Assembly (NCBI GenBank): GCA_001915545.1 | Contig: MNQS01000128.1 | Coordinates: 1-57,991 of the forward strand | DNA from: Bacteroides sp. 43_108 | GTDB lineage: Bacteria > Bacteroidota > Bacteroidia > Bacteroidales > Bacteroidaceae | Reading direction: 5' to 3' | DNA: 57,991 nt | Part shown: positions 43,476 through 52,597 of the stretch, one piece after another | How positions within the stretch are numbered: the first letter of the stretch is position 1 | Layout: each line of letters starts with the position of its first letter | Position numbers and translations under genes: made by a program | Notes under the pieces: model-generated | The model's database searches: none | Told to the model about the DNA's origin: nothing | What the model saw: only the letters and a program-made list of their open reading frames with translations

Positions 43476-44679
43476 CTGGAAGCAGCCTAAATACATGCTG
43501 CCCCTCATCATCTATTTTCCTTTGCTTTTTGTCGGATATTTCGTCATTGACCTCTTCCATACGGAAAAGGCTGAGATAGCAGACAATAGCCTTACTACTA
43601 CAGAATATCTGAACCCAGTATTGCCTGATGCAAAAATGAAGGGTGACGGTATTGGCAACAAATATGAGAGTATGGTTAAGTCATACGGCAAGATCGATGA
43701 CTTAACTGCAATGGAAAATATAGACAGAAACAATGAAGAAGAAAAAGAATCTTACGACTCCAAGTATTCAGACGAGGAACGTCAATTACTCGAATCTCAG
43801 GAAGCCGCGAAGCTCGCTGAGATTGAGAGACAACTAAAAGCGAGTGCGCAAAAAGGTCAAGAAATCGCGAATGGTAGCGGCATGAGTGAAGCAGACCGTC
43901 TCGCTCGTAGTCAGCAGCGTGAGCAGGAAGCAATGGAAGAACTCAACCGTGCCCTTGCACAGGCACGACTACAAGGTCAGCAAGCGATGACACCTCCAAC
44001 TGATAGCAATGTAGATAACACACCTGCCAACAGTCAACCTTCAGACAAAGTAGAAGGTAAAATCAGTGTGAATGAGAGAGCTGTTAAAGGTGTCTCTGAT
44101 GATGATGAAGCACAGGAGGTTGTGAAGAAGGTCAAAGTCACTTCCGATTACTTCAACACCCTTACTGAAAATGACCCTGAGCCGAACCTTATCAAAGCCA
44201 TTATTGATGAAAATGTAAAGGCGGTAGATGGTTCTCGTGTAAGGCTTCGTCTGCTTGATGACATTGAAATCAATGACATTGTAGTTCCCAAGGGAACGTA
44301 CATCTATGCACTTATGAGTGGCTTTGGCAGTCAGCGTGTCAAGGGAAACATCAAGAGCATACTTATCAATGATAACATCATCAAGGTCAACCTTTCGATT
44401 TACGACACAGACGGATTGGAAGGTCTGTATGTCCCAAGCAGTAATTTCCGAGAGACCACGAAGGACGTAGCAAGTGGAGCAATGAACAATTCTTCAGCTC
44501 TAACGTCAAGTTCAACCACAGCAGGAAACTCCCTCATTCAATGGGGCAACCAAGCCATCACAAATGCCGTGCAGAAGACGAGCAATGCCATTAGCAAGTC
44601 CATCAAGAAGAACTCAGCCAAGCTTAAATATGGCACGTTTGTCTATCTGGTCAACGGCAAAGAGAAGAAAAACGATTAA
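43453..44679 (+). CDS. traM: TraM, VirB10-like conjugation protein
   Basis: This 408-residue protein bridges inner and outer membrane in the conjugation channel. One membrane segment at about 13-33 (YMLPLIIYFPLLFVGYFVI) is followed by a long periplasmic linker rich in Glu, Gln and Ala (coiled coil at about 100-185), and a C-terminal globular domain (VRLRLLDDIEINDIVVPKGT, then GTFVYLVN at the end) that matches the TraM C-terminal family. It is complete and in standard position between the TraL-like gene and traN. Confidence 0.88.
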   Translation: MDILKKINWKQPKYMLPLIIYFPLLFVGYFVIDLFHTEKAEIADNSLTTTEYLNPVLPDAKMKGDGIGNKYESMVKSYGKIDDLTAMENIDRNNEEEKESYDSKYSDEERQLLESQEAAKLAEIERQLKASAQKGQEIANGSGMSEADRLARSQQREQEAMEELNRALAQARLQGQQAMTPPTDSNVDNTPANSQPSDKVEGKISVNERAVKGVSDDDEAQEVVKKVKVTSDYFNTLTENDPEPNLIKAIIDENVKAVDGSRVRLRLLDDIEINDIVVPKGTYIYALMSGFGSQRVKGNIKSILINDNIIKVNLSIYDTDGLEGLYVPSSNFRETTKDVASGAMNNSSALTSSSTTAGNSLIQWGNQAITNAVQKTSNAISKSIKKNSAKLKYGTFVYLVNGKEKKND

Positions 44680-44696
44680 AACAATTTTCAAATAGA

Positions 44697-45548
44697 ATGA
44701 ACATGAAGACTTTCAAGGAAATCGGCACATCACTAATCTGTGCTTTGTTTGCAATGCCTCTAATGGCACAGCAGACGTATGAAGAGATGGAACAACTTAC
44801 TGTCAACGAACAGGTGACTACTGTCATCACGGCTTCTGAGCCAATCCGTTTCGTTGACATCAGTACCGACATGGTGGTTGGTGACCAGCCCATCAACAAC
44901 ACTATCCGACTGAAGCCCAAGGAAGGCGCACATGCCGATGGTGAAGTGCTTGCCATTGTCACCATTGTCACAGAAAGATACCGAACTCAATATGCCCTTC
45001 TCTATACAACCAGACTTCAGGAAGCTGTTACTGATAAGCAAATCCAGCCGGAAGAGAGAATTGCGTATAACAATCCATCCGTATCAATGAGTACTGAGGA
45101 TATGGCAAAGTATGCTCGTTCCATCTGGAACTCGACTGCCCGAATACGTAATGTCAGTACCAAGCAGCATCGTATGATGATACGTCTGAACAACATCTAT
45201 TCCGTTGGAGAATATTTCTTCCTGGACTTCTCTGTGGAGAACAAGACGAACATTCGCTTTGACATTGATGAAATGCGCTTCAAACTGGAAGACAAAAAGC
45301 AGTCGAAGGCTACTAACTCGCAGATTATCGAGCTTACTCCTGCCTTTGTCCTCGACCAAAGCAAGACGTTCAAGTATGGCTATCGTAACGTCGTTGTTCT
45401 GAAGAAGATGACCTTCCCCAATGACAAGGTGCTGTCTATCGAGATTTCAGAGAAGCAGATTAGTGGACGTACCATCATGCTCAACATTGACTATGAGGAT
45501 GTCCTCTATGCCGATTCGTTCAACGCTATTTTACTGAAGGAGGACTAA
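44697..45548 (+). CDS. traN: TraN, VirB9-like conjugation protein
   Basis: This 283-residue exported protein has a signal peptide ending near MPLMAQ. It carries the TraN pattern VTTVITASEPIRFVDISTD, then INNTIRLKP, with a C-terminal beta-rich domain (FLDFSVENKTNIRFDIDEM, then YRNVVVLKKMTFPNDKVL). It is the outer-membrane core complex partner of TraM. The codon start ATG 44697 is followed closely by a second ATG at 44703, either of which would keep the signal peptide. It is intact. Confidence 0.88.
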   Translation: MNMKTFKEIGTSLICALFAMPLMAQQTYEEMEQLTVNEQVTTVITASEPIRFVDISTDMVVGDQPINNTIRLKPKEGAHADGEVLAIVTIVTERYRTQYALLYTTRLQEAVTDKQIQPEERIAYNNPSVSMSTEDMAKYARSIWNSTARIRNVSTKQHRMMIRLNNIYSVGEYFFLDFSVENKTNIRFDIDEMRFKLEDKKQSKATNSQIIELTPAFVLDQSKTFKYGYRNVVVLKKMTFPNDKVLSIEISEKQISGRTIMLNIDYEDVLYADSFNAILLKED

Positions 45549-45551
45549 ACA

Positions 45552-46061
45552 ATGAAGAAGTTATTTGCTATTATCGCCATCTTGGGTTCTATTTCCCTTT
45601 CATCCTTTGCTCAGTCACATAGTGACAGGATTACCTTTGGCATGGGACTACTTTATGAACGTGGCCTTGATGCCACACTTGCATGGGAACACGAAACCAA
45701 GTATCATAACGCCTGGGAATACTTCGTTAATGGCTATCTCAAATGGGATGAGTGCGAAAGTTGTGGGCATGTGTGTCCTGAATCATTCTGGAAAAACTAC
45801 CGAACATGGGGTGTTGGCGTAGCCTACAAGCCTTGTGTGTGGCGAGGTCGTAACAATCATGGGAATCTACGCATCGGTGCCAGTGCAGGAAGCAACACGG
45901 ATAAATTCTTGGGTGGCATCCATGTTGGCTACGAACATAATTATGCACTTAGGCACGGATGGGTTCTGTATTGGCAAGCTAAATGTGACCTGATGCTGCC
46001 GGACAGAAAAGACTTGTTCCGTACTGGAGTTACCCTTGGATTCAAAATTCCCACAAGATAA
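45552..46061 (+). CDS. traO: TraO-type conjugation protein
   Basis: This 169-residue exported protein has a signal peptide ending near SSFAQ. The mature domain is beta-rich with alternating aromatic residues and ends in LGFKIPTR, as beta-barrel-like TraO proteins do. It has a CESCGHVC cysteine stretch. It lies 3 bases after traN, the usual place. The role is an envelope part of the conjugation apparatus; the detail is unknown for the family. Confidence 0.78.
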   Translation: MKKLFAIIAILGSISLSSFAQSHSDRITFGMGLLYERGLDATLAWEHETKYHNAWEYFVNGYLKWDECESCGHVCPESFWKNYRTWGVGVAYKPCVWRGRNNHGNLRIGASAGSNTDKFLGGIHVGYEHNYALRHGWVLYWQAKCDLMLPDRKDLFRTGVTLGFKIPTR

Positions 46062-46082
46062 TCAAACTTAATACACTGTAAA

Positions 46083-46730
46083 ATGAAGAAATTACATACT
46101 ATTTGTGCTGCCCTTATGATGGTGGCCATAACAAGTTGCGACGAACACCGTGAGTTTCCTGACACGGCAATGAAGACCTGTGACATACTATGTACAGACG
46201 GAAAGGTTGTGCGCTATGAAGACATGAAGAGTCAGGGGAAACAGCCTATTGCCGTAGTGTTTCATATCAACCAGAATAATGAGACACAGGGAACTGGTTA
46301 TGCCGTTTATCTTTGGGACATTGCGCCTAAAGCATACAGCGACAATATTGGTGTTAAGCATAATACTTCGGCTAACATCACCGCTTTCGACGGGAACATG
46401 AATACTCATTCCATGTATTCCTCTGGGGTGTCTCCAGCTGCCACAGCAGTCTTTGATATGTGGCAATATGGACAGAGTGCCTACATACCATCAGTAGCCG
46501 AGATACGTTTGCTTTATGGTGCGAAGAACACGGTAAATAACTATATCAAAAAGTGTGGTGGCGATGTCATATCTGATGATCCAGACGAGTGCTGGTATTG
46601 GACTTCAACTGAGGTAAAAGATATGGAATCGGCTAAGGCATGGCTGTTCTCTCTTGCTTCTGGAGCACTTCAAGAAACACCTAAAGAACAATCACACAAA
46701 GTACGCCCAATCATCACTTTATACAATTAG
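46083..46730 (+). CDS. Lipoprotein with DUF1566-like domain
   Basis: This is a 215-residue protein with a lipoprotein signal (hydrophobic core, then VAITSC; Cys at about residue 20). The C-terminal half (SVAEIRLLYGAKN, then CWYWTSTEV, then SHKVRPIITLY) resembles the DUF1566/Lcl C-type fold found in surface proteins. It replaces the traP/traQ genes expected after traO in CTnDOT-type elements. It may take part in surface contact or in entry exclusion; that is a guess from location. Confidence 0.65.
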   Translation: MKKLHTICAALMMVAITSCDEHREFPDTAMKTCDILCTDGKVVRYEDMKSQGKQPIAVVFHINQNNETQGTGYAVYLWDIAPKAYSDNIGVKHNTSANITAFDGNMNTHSMYSSGVSPAATAVFDMWQYGQSAYIPSVAEIRLLYGAKNTVNNYIKKCGGDVISDDPDECWYWTSTEVKDMESAKAWLFSLASGALQETPKEQSHKVRPIITLYN

Positions 46731-46754
46731 AGTTTACAACAATTTAAGTAAGAA

Positions 46755-47465
46755 ATGGAAGAAACCAAAGAACTTCAAACTGCCTATAAGATATTTCGCG
46801 CGGTCATCTATGTGTCGCTACTCTTGGAGTTTTTCGAGTATGCCATTGACCCGGAACTGCTTGACTACTGGGGCGGCATAGTTTGCGATGTTCATGACCG
46901 AATCAAGCGGTGGTTCATCTATCTGGATGGGAATCTTATCTGGAGTAAGATTGCAACATTCGTGATTATATGTATCACCTGTATTGGAACCAGAAATAAG
47001 AAGCATTTGGAGTTTGATGCAAGACGGCAGGTGCTCTATCCCCTTGTCAGTGGTGTAGGTATTACAATCCTGTCCGTTTGGCTGTTCGGCTATCGAATGG
47101 ACATGCGGTTTTACATGATACCGCTGAATATCTGGCTTTACATGGCAGCTACCATCATTGGAACCATTCTGATTCATGTAGCACTTGATAATATCTCGAA
47201 GTTCCTAAAGGAAGGACTTCTGAAAGACAGATTCAACTTCGAGAACGAATCATTCGAGCAGTGCCAGGAACTGATAGAGAATAAGTATAGCGTGAATATA
47301 CCTATGCGCTATTACTACAAATCGAAGTTTCGCAAAGGATGGGTTAATATTGTCAATCCCTTTCGTGGCACTTGGGTTGTCGGTACTCCTGGATCTGGTA
47401 AGACTTTCAGCATCATAGAGCCGTTTATCCGTCAGCATAGTGCTAAGGGGTTTGCTATGGTAGTT
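46755..47465 (+). pseudogene. Coupling protein gene (VirD4/MobC-like), 3'-truncated
   Basis: These are the first about 237 codons of the conjugative coupling ATPase, which passes the relaxase-DNA complex to the channel. Membrane segments lie near residues 11-28, 53-76, 92-116 and 125-145, and the P-loop GTPGSGKTFS near 217-226. The frame reads KGFAMVV and then changes abruptly to unrelated residues (RFNRPFG) and stops at 47522. In intact relatives a conserved YDYKFP-type stretch should follow, so foreign DNA begins at about 47465. The motor domain is lost, and with it the ability to transfer any of the mobilizable elements by this machinery. Confidence 0.82.
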
Positions 47466-47638
47466 AGATTCAACCGACCATTTGGCAATACTCTCACACG
47501 CATAATAGAGTCCGCTGTTTGATTAGCACCACTTGCAGAAAAACGAATGCAGTCATTCTCCAAACACTCTCTCAAAAGATTGGCACCTCTTTCAAAGTAC
47601 CTTCTCTCTGGATATGATGAATGTAGGTCTTTTGCCAT
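47432..47638 (-). CDS. Small unknown gene behind the STAND gene
   Basis: This 68-residue frame starts MAKDLHSSYPERRYFERG, 1 base after the STAND stop codon on the same strand. Its residues look like a real protein (RANLL-type helix, then RFSASGANQTADSIMRVRVLPNGRLNL). The last 10 or so codons lie in the truncated coupling gene, so its natural end may have been cut at the junction. Its position suggests a fourth or fifth component of the AVAST-like operon. The function is unknown. Confidence 0.5.
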   Translation of the reverse strand: MAKDLHSSYPERRYFERGANLLRECLENDCIRFSASGANQTADSIMRVRVLPNGRLNLTTIANPLALC

Positions 47639-47639
47639 A

Positions 47640-50600
47640 TTAATAGTCATTGATTGCGTTATACACGCGTCCTGCCCTTGCATTATCCACTTTGCGATAG
47701 AGTATCCTGTCAAACAAGTTTTCCATCATCCTACTATATCTTCCCTTAGGTGGATAATCCAAATAAAAACTCCTTTGAACGTACACGCCCGAACGAATAA
47801 GCGTGCTAACAACCCCATTCTTTGCCATCTCATGTACTTCATCAAGATACAGCATGGCGAAGTCTTTACCAGTTACATTAAGATTATTGAGCATGTCAAT
47901 CTTATGTTCAACAAACATCTTATCTTTAAAATCAATCCACACATCTCCCCTATCTGGTAATGATTCGGGTATCACCGATTTCAATTCATCTAACAAGTCT
48001 GTATAGCCACATTTCTCTGCAAATACTTTAGCCATCTCATAGAGATTCCTGGAAACAGAAAAAAGAGGGATATTCAGTAATTGCGCCTCATTATCTTTCA
48101 TCTTCGTATGAGCCAATACCCTATCAGGATTATCCTTTGCCATTTCAAGTAGTACAGCAGATGCTTGCGTAGCTAGTCCTATCTCTGATGGACTCACGAC
48201 CTCATCAATCAAGCAATCAATCACTCTCCCATCATATTTAACAAGCCAGCAAATCGCTTCATAAGCTCTAGAAGAAATAGTTCTGTCGGGGTGTAACAAG
48301 AACCAAATTAACAAATGAATCATTTGTTCGTCTCTATCTCTTTCCTCCAGTTTCCCTTCAAACCAATTAAATTTCTCAAATTGTTCAGCGGATGGTCTAA
48401 CATTGATATCATAATGACTCGTTATTACCTCAAACAGTTCATTGAAATTAAAATCAGATTTACTGATAAGTGGGCTTATGATTTCACTCAACGAATACCA
48501 ATAGCTACCCAATGGTGAGACAATATCTTTCCTACATTTCTCAAGAACAGCTTGGCTAGTAGGCAAGTCTGAGAGTTTCTCAATGCGTTCCTCCTCTATC
48601 ATATCATTTTTTCTATTCTTGGAAACCCTTTTCCATTTATAACCCAACTCTTCTAACTTGCTTTCCAACTCGTTAAGAATTGCTGTCGGAATCTTCAAAC
48701 GTTCCAGTTCATTTAGATAATCACCTTTTCCATCGTGGTTATACTCATCAATAAAGTATTCTGCCATTCTGGGCAACAAATTTTCCTGCACTTTATTTTC
48801 TCCCAAGACAGTGAAAATATCTGCATGAAGCTCAGCATATTGATAATCGTTATGCATCTTGTCCCAGTTATCCCAGAACAATTCGCTTATTGAATACCGA
48901 ATATACGGCGAAACTTCCTTGCATTCCTCTAATAGCTGGCAAATGGCACTGGCTTCTATCAAATGGTTACATCCAAGGTCATATCCTTCACCGACCTTTG
49001 GCATATCCACCTTCCACTCCTCTGCATTTTTCACTATCCTGTCCGCAGCCGGAAGTGTCTCAAACTTATAATATGCTATGGCATCTTTCAACGAAGACGT
49101 TTTTGCAATTGTTGCCACAAAAGTATTCTTTTGCTGCCTGATGTATCGTTGGAAGGTCATTTCACCTGATGCTTCCTCGAAAATAGCTGCCAAGTGGGCA
49201 ATCTGCTTTTTATCAAAAGCTACATCTAAACTTTTGAAGCGATTGATAAACTCTAATTGTGCCTCTTTATACCATTCCGGCCCCATGGAACTACGCATCA
49301 CTTCGTGATAAACGACAGTTGTCTTATCATTCTCTCCCATTAAGGCATATTCACGGCATATTTGCAGTAAATAACCGCAACACTCGCTGCGATTCTGTAC
49401 AGCATATTCAATATATTTTACGGCCTCGTCTGCTAAATACAATGCAATGCCACGCGTTTGCTCACTTGGAGCAAATATAACAGTCAGTCTGATTAATATG
49501 GCACAATAGCCCTCTCTATATAGGGATAGTTGGTCAGACATTCTATTTTGCAAATGCGCCATAAAGTCATTGAGCTTGTCCACAAAAAACTCTTTGTATA
49601 TCTCAGCCAGTTTGTCATATACAAATGGGATTAACTCTTCAGGCAACAAGTAGCTCCGCTTCCATCTCACACGCTGTTCAAAAGAAAAATCCATGGAGTC
49701 AATAATCTCCTTGACAGCAGCATACATTCCTTGATAATCCTCTCCAGCTGCTCTCTTCCTGTAGAGGACTCCATTGACGTATGCGGTCCGGGTCACTAAG
49801 GCTTCAATATATCTCGCCCAACTGATGTCACCATGATAGTTGCGGTTCAGCGCCGGGCAAGGCAGTTCTTCATCGAGATATGCCAAATACAGACTCTCCT
49901 GATAGAAATGATTCAGCGAATCGGCATCAACATCAACACCATTATCCTTCCTGAATACAAAAGAGCCGGGATTGGGGCCATAATCCTTCAGTATCTTTTG
50001 AACGATATCCGTACGGATTTTTTTATCAATCAACCAACTAGGCAACACCTTCAGTTCATCTTCACAAAACTTAAAGGTGTGGCTTAACATGGCTTCCTCA
50101 ACCTGTCTCAGACAATCATTGAAGGCTTCATTGTGACCAATGACATGTAACCCTGTATCTGTATGATCATATAACGCTATGACCTTGATGAAGAACATAA
50201 GAAACTCTTCATTCCAGTCAATTTCATATTTTTTCAAATGCTGCCCTATGTCAATCTTTTTGCCGGATCGCAGTTCATTTGAAATCTGATAGGCTAAAAT
50301 CATCTCGCGAATCATCGATTTCATTTTGATGGTCCCTTCGTTTTTTCCTTCTATCAGACGATTGAGAAAACTGAAGTAGCGTGGCAAATGGGCAGGATCT
50401 TCATATCCTGCCAGAATTCCTTCCACCATCAATTGACCTTTGAGTACAAATACGTATGGGCTGGATTTTTTCCCAATGTTTTCGTTTATTTGCTTCCTGA
50501 TGGCTGCCTCTATTGCACACGATAAGGTGTACGCCTCATCCTCATACCCTAATTCGAACAAACAGCGCAAATAGGAAATCGCCATATCAATGCCCACTAA

Positions 50601-52043
50601 GAGGCTATTGTCCCTTACCAGATACTTCAGTGCCACTGCTGGTTTCCCCATAAGTATCTTTATATCCGCCACCTCTTTTGCATTATCCACCATGATTGAG
50701 TCACAGCGCGTTTCTATACGTTGCGCTAGAAGCATCAGTCTTACGACCTCAATTGGAAGATTGTTGTCCACAGCCAGCGACAGGCATTCTTTGATATCAT
50801 GCATTACCAGGTCTGGTGATACGTCGTTTATGGCACATTGGTCCGCCCAACTCTGATTACACATAGCTAGACCTTTCCTCACATCGCTGCCATTAACTAC
50901 GTGATGCAGGTGATTTTCTATAGAATATATTTGTTCTTTATGAGCATCACAATAGGCCGCTATCTGGTCATTGGTGTAATTAATAATAGTTGATAGATTC
51001 CCTGTTATGAAAAGCCGGAACGAGCTATGATATATTTCATATACGTCGGAGTCTTTCTCTTTTAACAGATGCCAGAACTCCTTGGTAACCGACTTGAATT
51101 CAAAGGGGTTTGGACTTTTCATCATACCTATCAAATGCTCTTCTTCGACAGGTCCTCTTGTTTGAGACAATAAAGCCAGTACTTCGAATACGACACCTTT
51201 AGGATCCGCCTTCTTCCAGACGGCTTCATAATAAGAGCGGATATCTCCACTAATAGTAGGCAAACTAATCAGCCAGTCATTCAGTTCGCATTCTTTGGTA
51301 CTTTCATTAAAGGTTTCAGAAATATAGCGACAGAGATAGTTCATATATAGGGGATGCCCCTCTGTCTTAACTGCAACAGCTTGTATAAACGAGTAAGGCT
51401 TAGACCACTCGCCGCTGTTTTCTTGTATGAACGATTCGCAAGCAGCCATATTCAATGGCGTAACCTCAATATAGTTGTCTGCAGAAATCCTTCCTATCAC
51501 AGTTGCAGGCAATATTTCTTTTGTAATGCAAGACAACACAATGCTGATATTATCAGGTAACGTGTCGGGAATGAGCGAAAGGATATCGTCAACACGGTTG
51601 CCACATTCTGTTGACAATTCATCCAGCCCGTCTATAAAAATAATGCCCCTTTTACCCTTACTTAGCAACATACGGCTTATCATCGATAACCATCCTGCTA
51701 CTCTATTACGCTTGTCTTCGAAAGACGATTTCACAAGCTCCGCTCCGGTAAGGTTTGCATAAACAGTTTCCAACCAGTTAACAAAAAAACCTTGGGAACA
51801 GCGCTCCGCTCGACTATGGATATCATTAGGCACCTTGAAGAAAAACCTGCCTAATACTTCCACATTTTCATCATTCGACTCGAAATAAGCTGATAGTGTT
51901 GTTTTGCCACAGCCTGGTGAACCATACAGCAACAGCCATTTACTACCACTGTCTGCAAGTCGCTCATCTAAGGTTTGTATGACCTCAAAATTCGGTTGTG
52001 ATACTTCTACATCCCGTGCTATTGACGCTGGTATTGATGTCAA
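47640..52043 (-). CDS. STAND NTPase, AVAST type 1-like
   Basis: This is a 1467-residue protein of the STAND/NACHT class. Walker A GSPGCGKTT is at 41-49 and Walker B IFIDGLDEL at about 135-143. A NACHT-type helical region follows, and then roughly 1,000 residues of helical repeats that should act as the phage-protein sensor. In the AVAST systems such proteins detect phage terminase or portal and then activate an effector. The frame has no ATG before the P-loop: the only start is TTG at 52043, or a fusion made by frameshift from the protease gene, which overlaps it by 59 bases. The frame is open back to a TAA at about 52076. MBL and protease genes lie just upstream. Confidence 0.8.
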   Translation of the reverse strand: MTSIPASIARDVEVSQPNFEVIQTLDERLADSGSKWLLLYGSPGCGKTTLSAYFESNDENVEVLGRFFFKVPNDIHSRAERCSQGFFVNWLETVYANLTGAELVKSSFEDKRNRVAGWLSMISRMLLSKGKRGIIFIDGLDELSTECGNRVDDILSLIPDTLPDNISIVLSCITKEILPATVIGRISADNYIEVTPLNMAACESFIQENSGEWSKPYSFIQAVAVKTEGHPLYMNYLCRYISETFNESTKECELNDWLISLPTISGDIRSYYEAVWKKADPKGVVFEVLALLSQTRGPVEEEHLIGMMKSPNPFEFKSVTKEFWHLLKEKDSDVYEIYHSSFRLFITGNLSTIINYTNDQIAAYCDAHKEQIYSIENHLHHVVNGSDVRKGLAMCNQSWADQCAINDVSPDLVMHDIKECLSLAVDNNLPIEVVRLMLLAQRIETRCDSIMVDNAKEVADIKILMGKPAVALKYLVRDNSLLVGIDMAISYLRCLFELGYEDEAYTLSCAIEAAIRKQINENIGKKSSPYVFVLKGQLMVEGILAGYEDPAHLPRYFSFLNRLIEGKNEGTIKMKSMIREMILAYQISNELRSGKKIDIGQHLKKYEIDWNEEFLMFFIKVIALYDHTDTGLHVIGHNEAFNDCLRQVEEAMLSHTFKFCEDELKVLPSWLIDKKIRTDIVQKILKDYGPNPGSFVFRKDNGVDVDADSLNHFYQESLYLAYLDEELPCPALNRNYHGDISWARYIEALVTRTAYVNGVLYRKRAAGEDYQGMYAAVKEIIDSMDFSFEQRVRWKRSYLLPEELIPFVYDKLAEIYKEFFVDKLNDFMAHLQNRMSDQLSLYREGYCAILIRLTVIFAPSEQTRGIALYLADEAVKYIEYAVQNRSECCGYLLQICREYALMGENDKTTVVYHEVMRSSMGPEWYKEAQLEFINRFKSLDVAFDKKQIAHLAAIFEEASGEMTFQRYIRQQKNTFVATIAKTSSLKDAIAYYKFETLPAADRIVKNAEEWKVDMPKVGEGYDLGCNHLIEASAICQLLEECKEVSPYIRYSISELFWDNWDKMHNDYQYAELHADIFTVLGENKVQENLLPRMAEYFIDEYNHDGKGDYLNELERLKIPTAILNELESKLEELGYKWKRVSKNRKNDMIEEERIEKLSDLPTSQAVLEKCRKDIVSPLGSYWYSLSEIISPLISKSDFNFNELFEVITSHYDINVRPSAEQFEKFNWFEGKLEERDRDEQMIHLLIWFLLHPDRTISSRAYEAICWLVKYDGRVIDCLIDEVVSPSEIGLATQASAVLLEMAKDNPDRVLAHTKMKDNEAQLLNIPLFSVSRNLYEMAKVFAEKCGYTDLLDELKSVIPESLPDRGDVWIDFKDKMFVEHKIDMLNNLNVTGKDFAMLYLDEVHEMAKNGVVSTLIRSGVYVQRSFYLDYPPKGRYSRMMENLFDRILYRKVDNARAGRVYNAINDY

Positions 52044-52596
52044 TTCCTGTTCTATTTCTATTGGCAGGGCCCCTTACTTGAATTTCGTTTAATTTTTGGA
52101 CACTCACAAGGTTTAAGCTATTCCCTGTTTGCTCTATGACAACTCCTACAACCTGATTCCCCAGAAACAAAGGAGCGCCAGACATACCGCTATAATCATA
52201 ACCGTCTCTTGTATCATCTGTCTGAAGGTTGAAATCTGCGGTCGGACCCATGACTCTTTGTTTGATATTACCCTCAAGTCTCAATCCATTCTGTTTGGCT
52301 GTATCAGGGTATCCAAACGTAATGCAACTTTCTCCAATTCTTATATGGTGAGATAGCAGGGGCAAATACTCTTCTAACGATCTTCCCTGCACCTTCAACA
52401 CTGCGACATCTGCATCTTCATATTCTTTTTCTACCACAAAGGCCAAATCACCCTCAACATCCTTCAACACATTTTTTCCACCTTCTTTGAAAGATTCAAC
52501 AGTATGCCACGCTGTTAATAAAAGGTCTGGAGCTACATAGAATGCAGTTCCTACTTCTTTGTCACAGAATATTTGTACTATCAGCTTCTCGTACAT
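51985..52596 (-). CDS. Trypsin-like serine protease, AVAST type 1-like
   Basis: This protease of about 203 residues starts at ATG 52596 (MYEKLIVQIF); the frame from 52608 uses TTG. The catalytic triad is visible: H31 in TAWHTV, D63 in DADVAVLKV, and S139 in GMSGAP. It has no signal peptide, so it acts in the cytoplasm. The MBL gene stop lies 1 base before the ATG. The 3' end overlaps the STAND frame (different frame, offset +1). In related defence systems a trypsin-like domain is joined or paired with the STAND sensor and would cleave targets once phage is sensed. Its substrate is unknown. Confidence 0.82.
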   Translation of the reverse strand: MYEKLIVQIFCDKEVGTAFYVAPDLLLTAWHTVESFKEGGKNVLKDVEGDLAFVVEKEYEDADVAVLKVQGRSLEEYLPLLSHHIRIGESCITFGYPDTAKQNGLRLEGNIKQRVMGPTADFNLQTDDTRDGYDYSGMSGAPLFLGNQVVGVVIEQTGNSLNLVSVQKLNEIQVRGPANRNRTGIDINTSVNSTGCRSITTEF

Positions 52597-52597
52597 A

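Noticed and set aside
43512..45359. Leftward frames opposite traM and traN
   Set aside because: They are antisense shadows of intact transfer genes.
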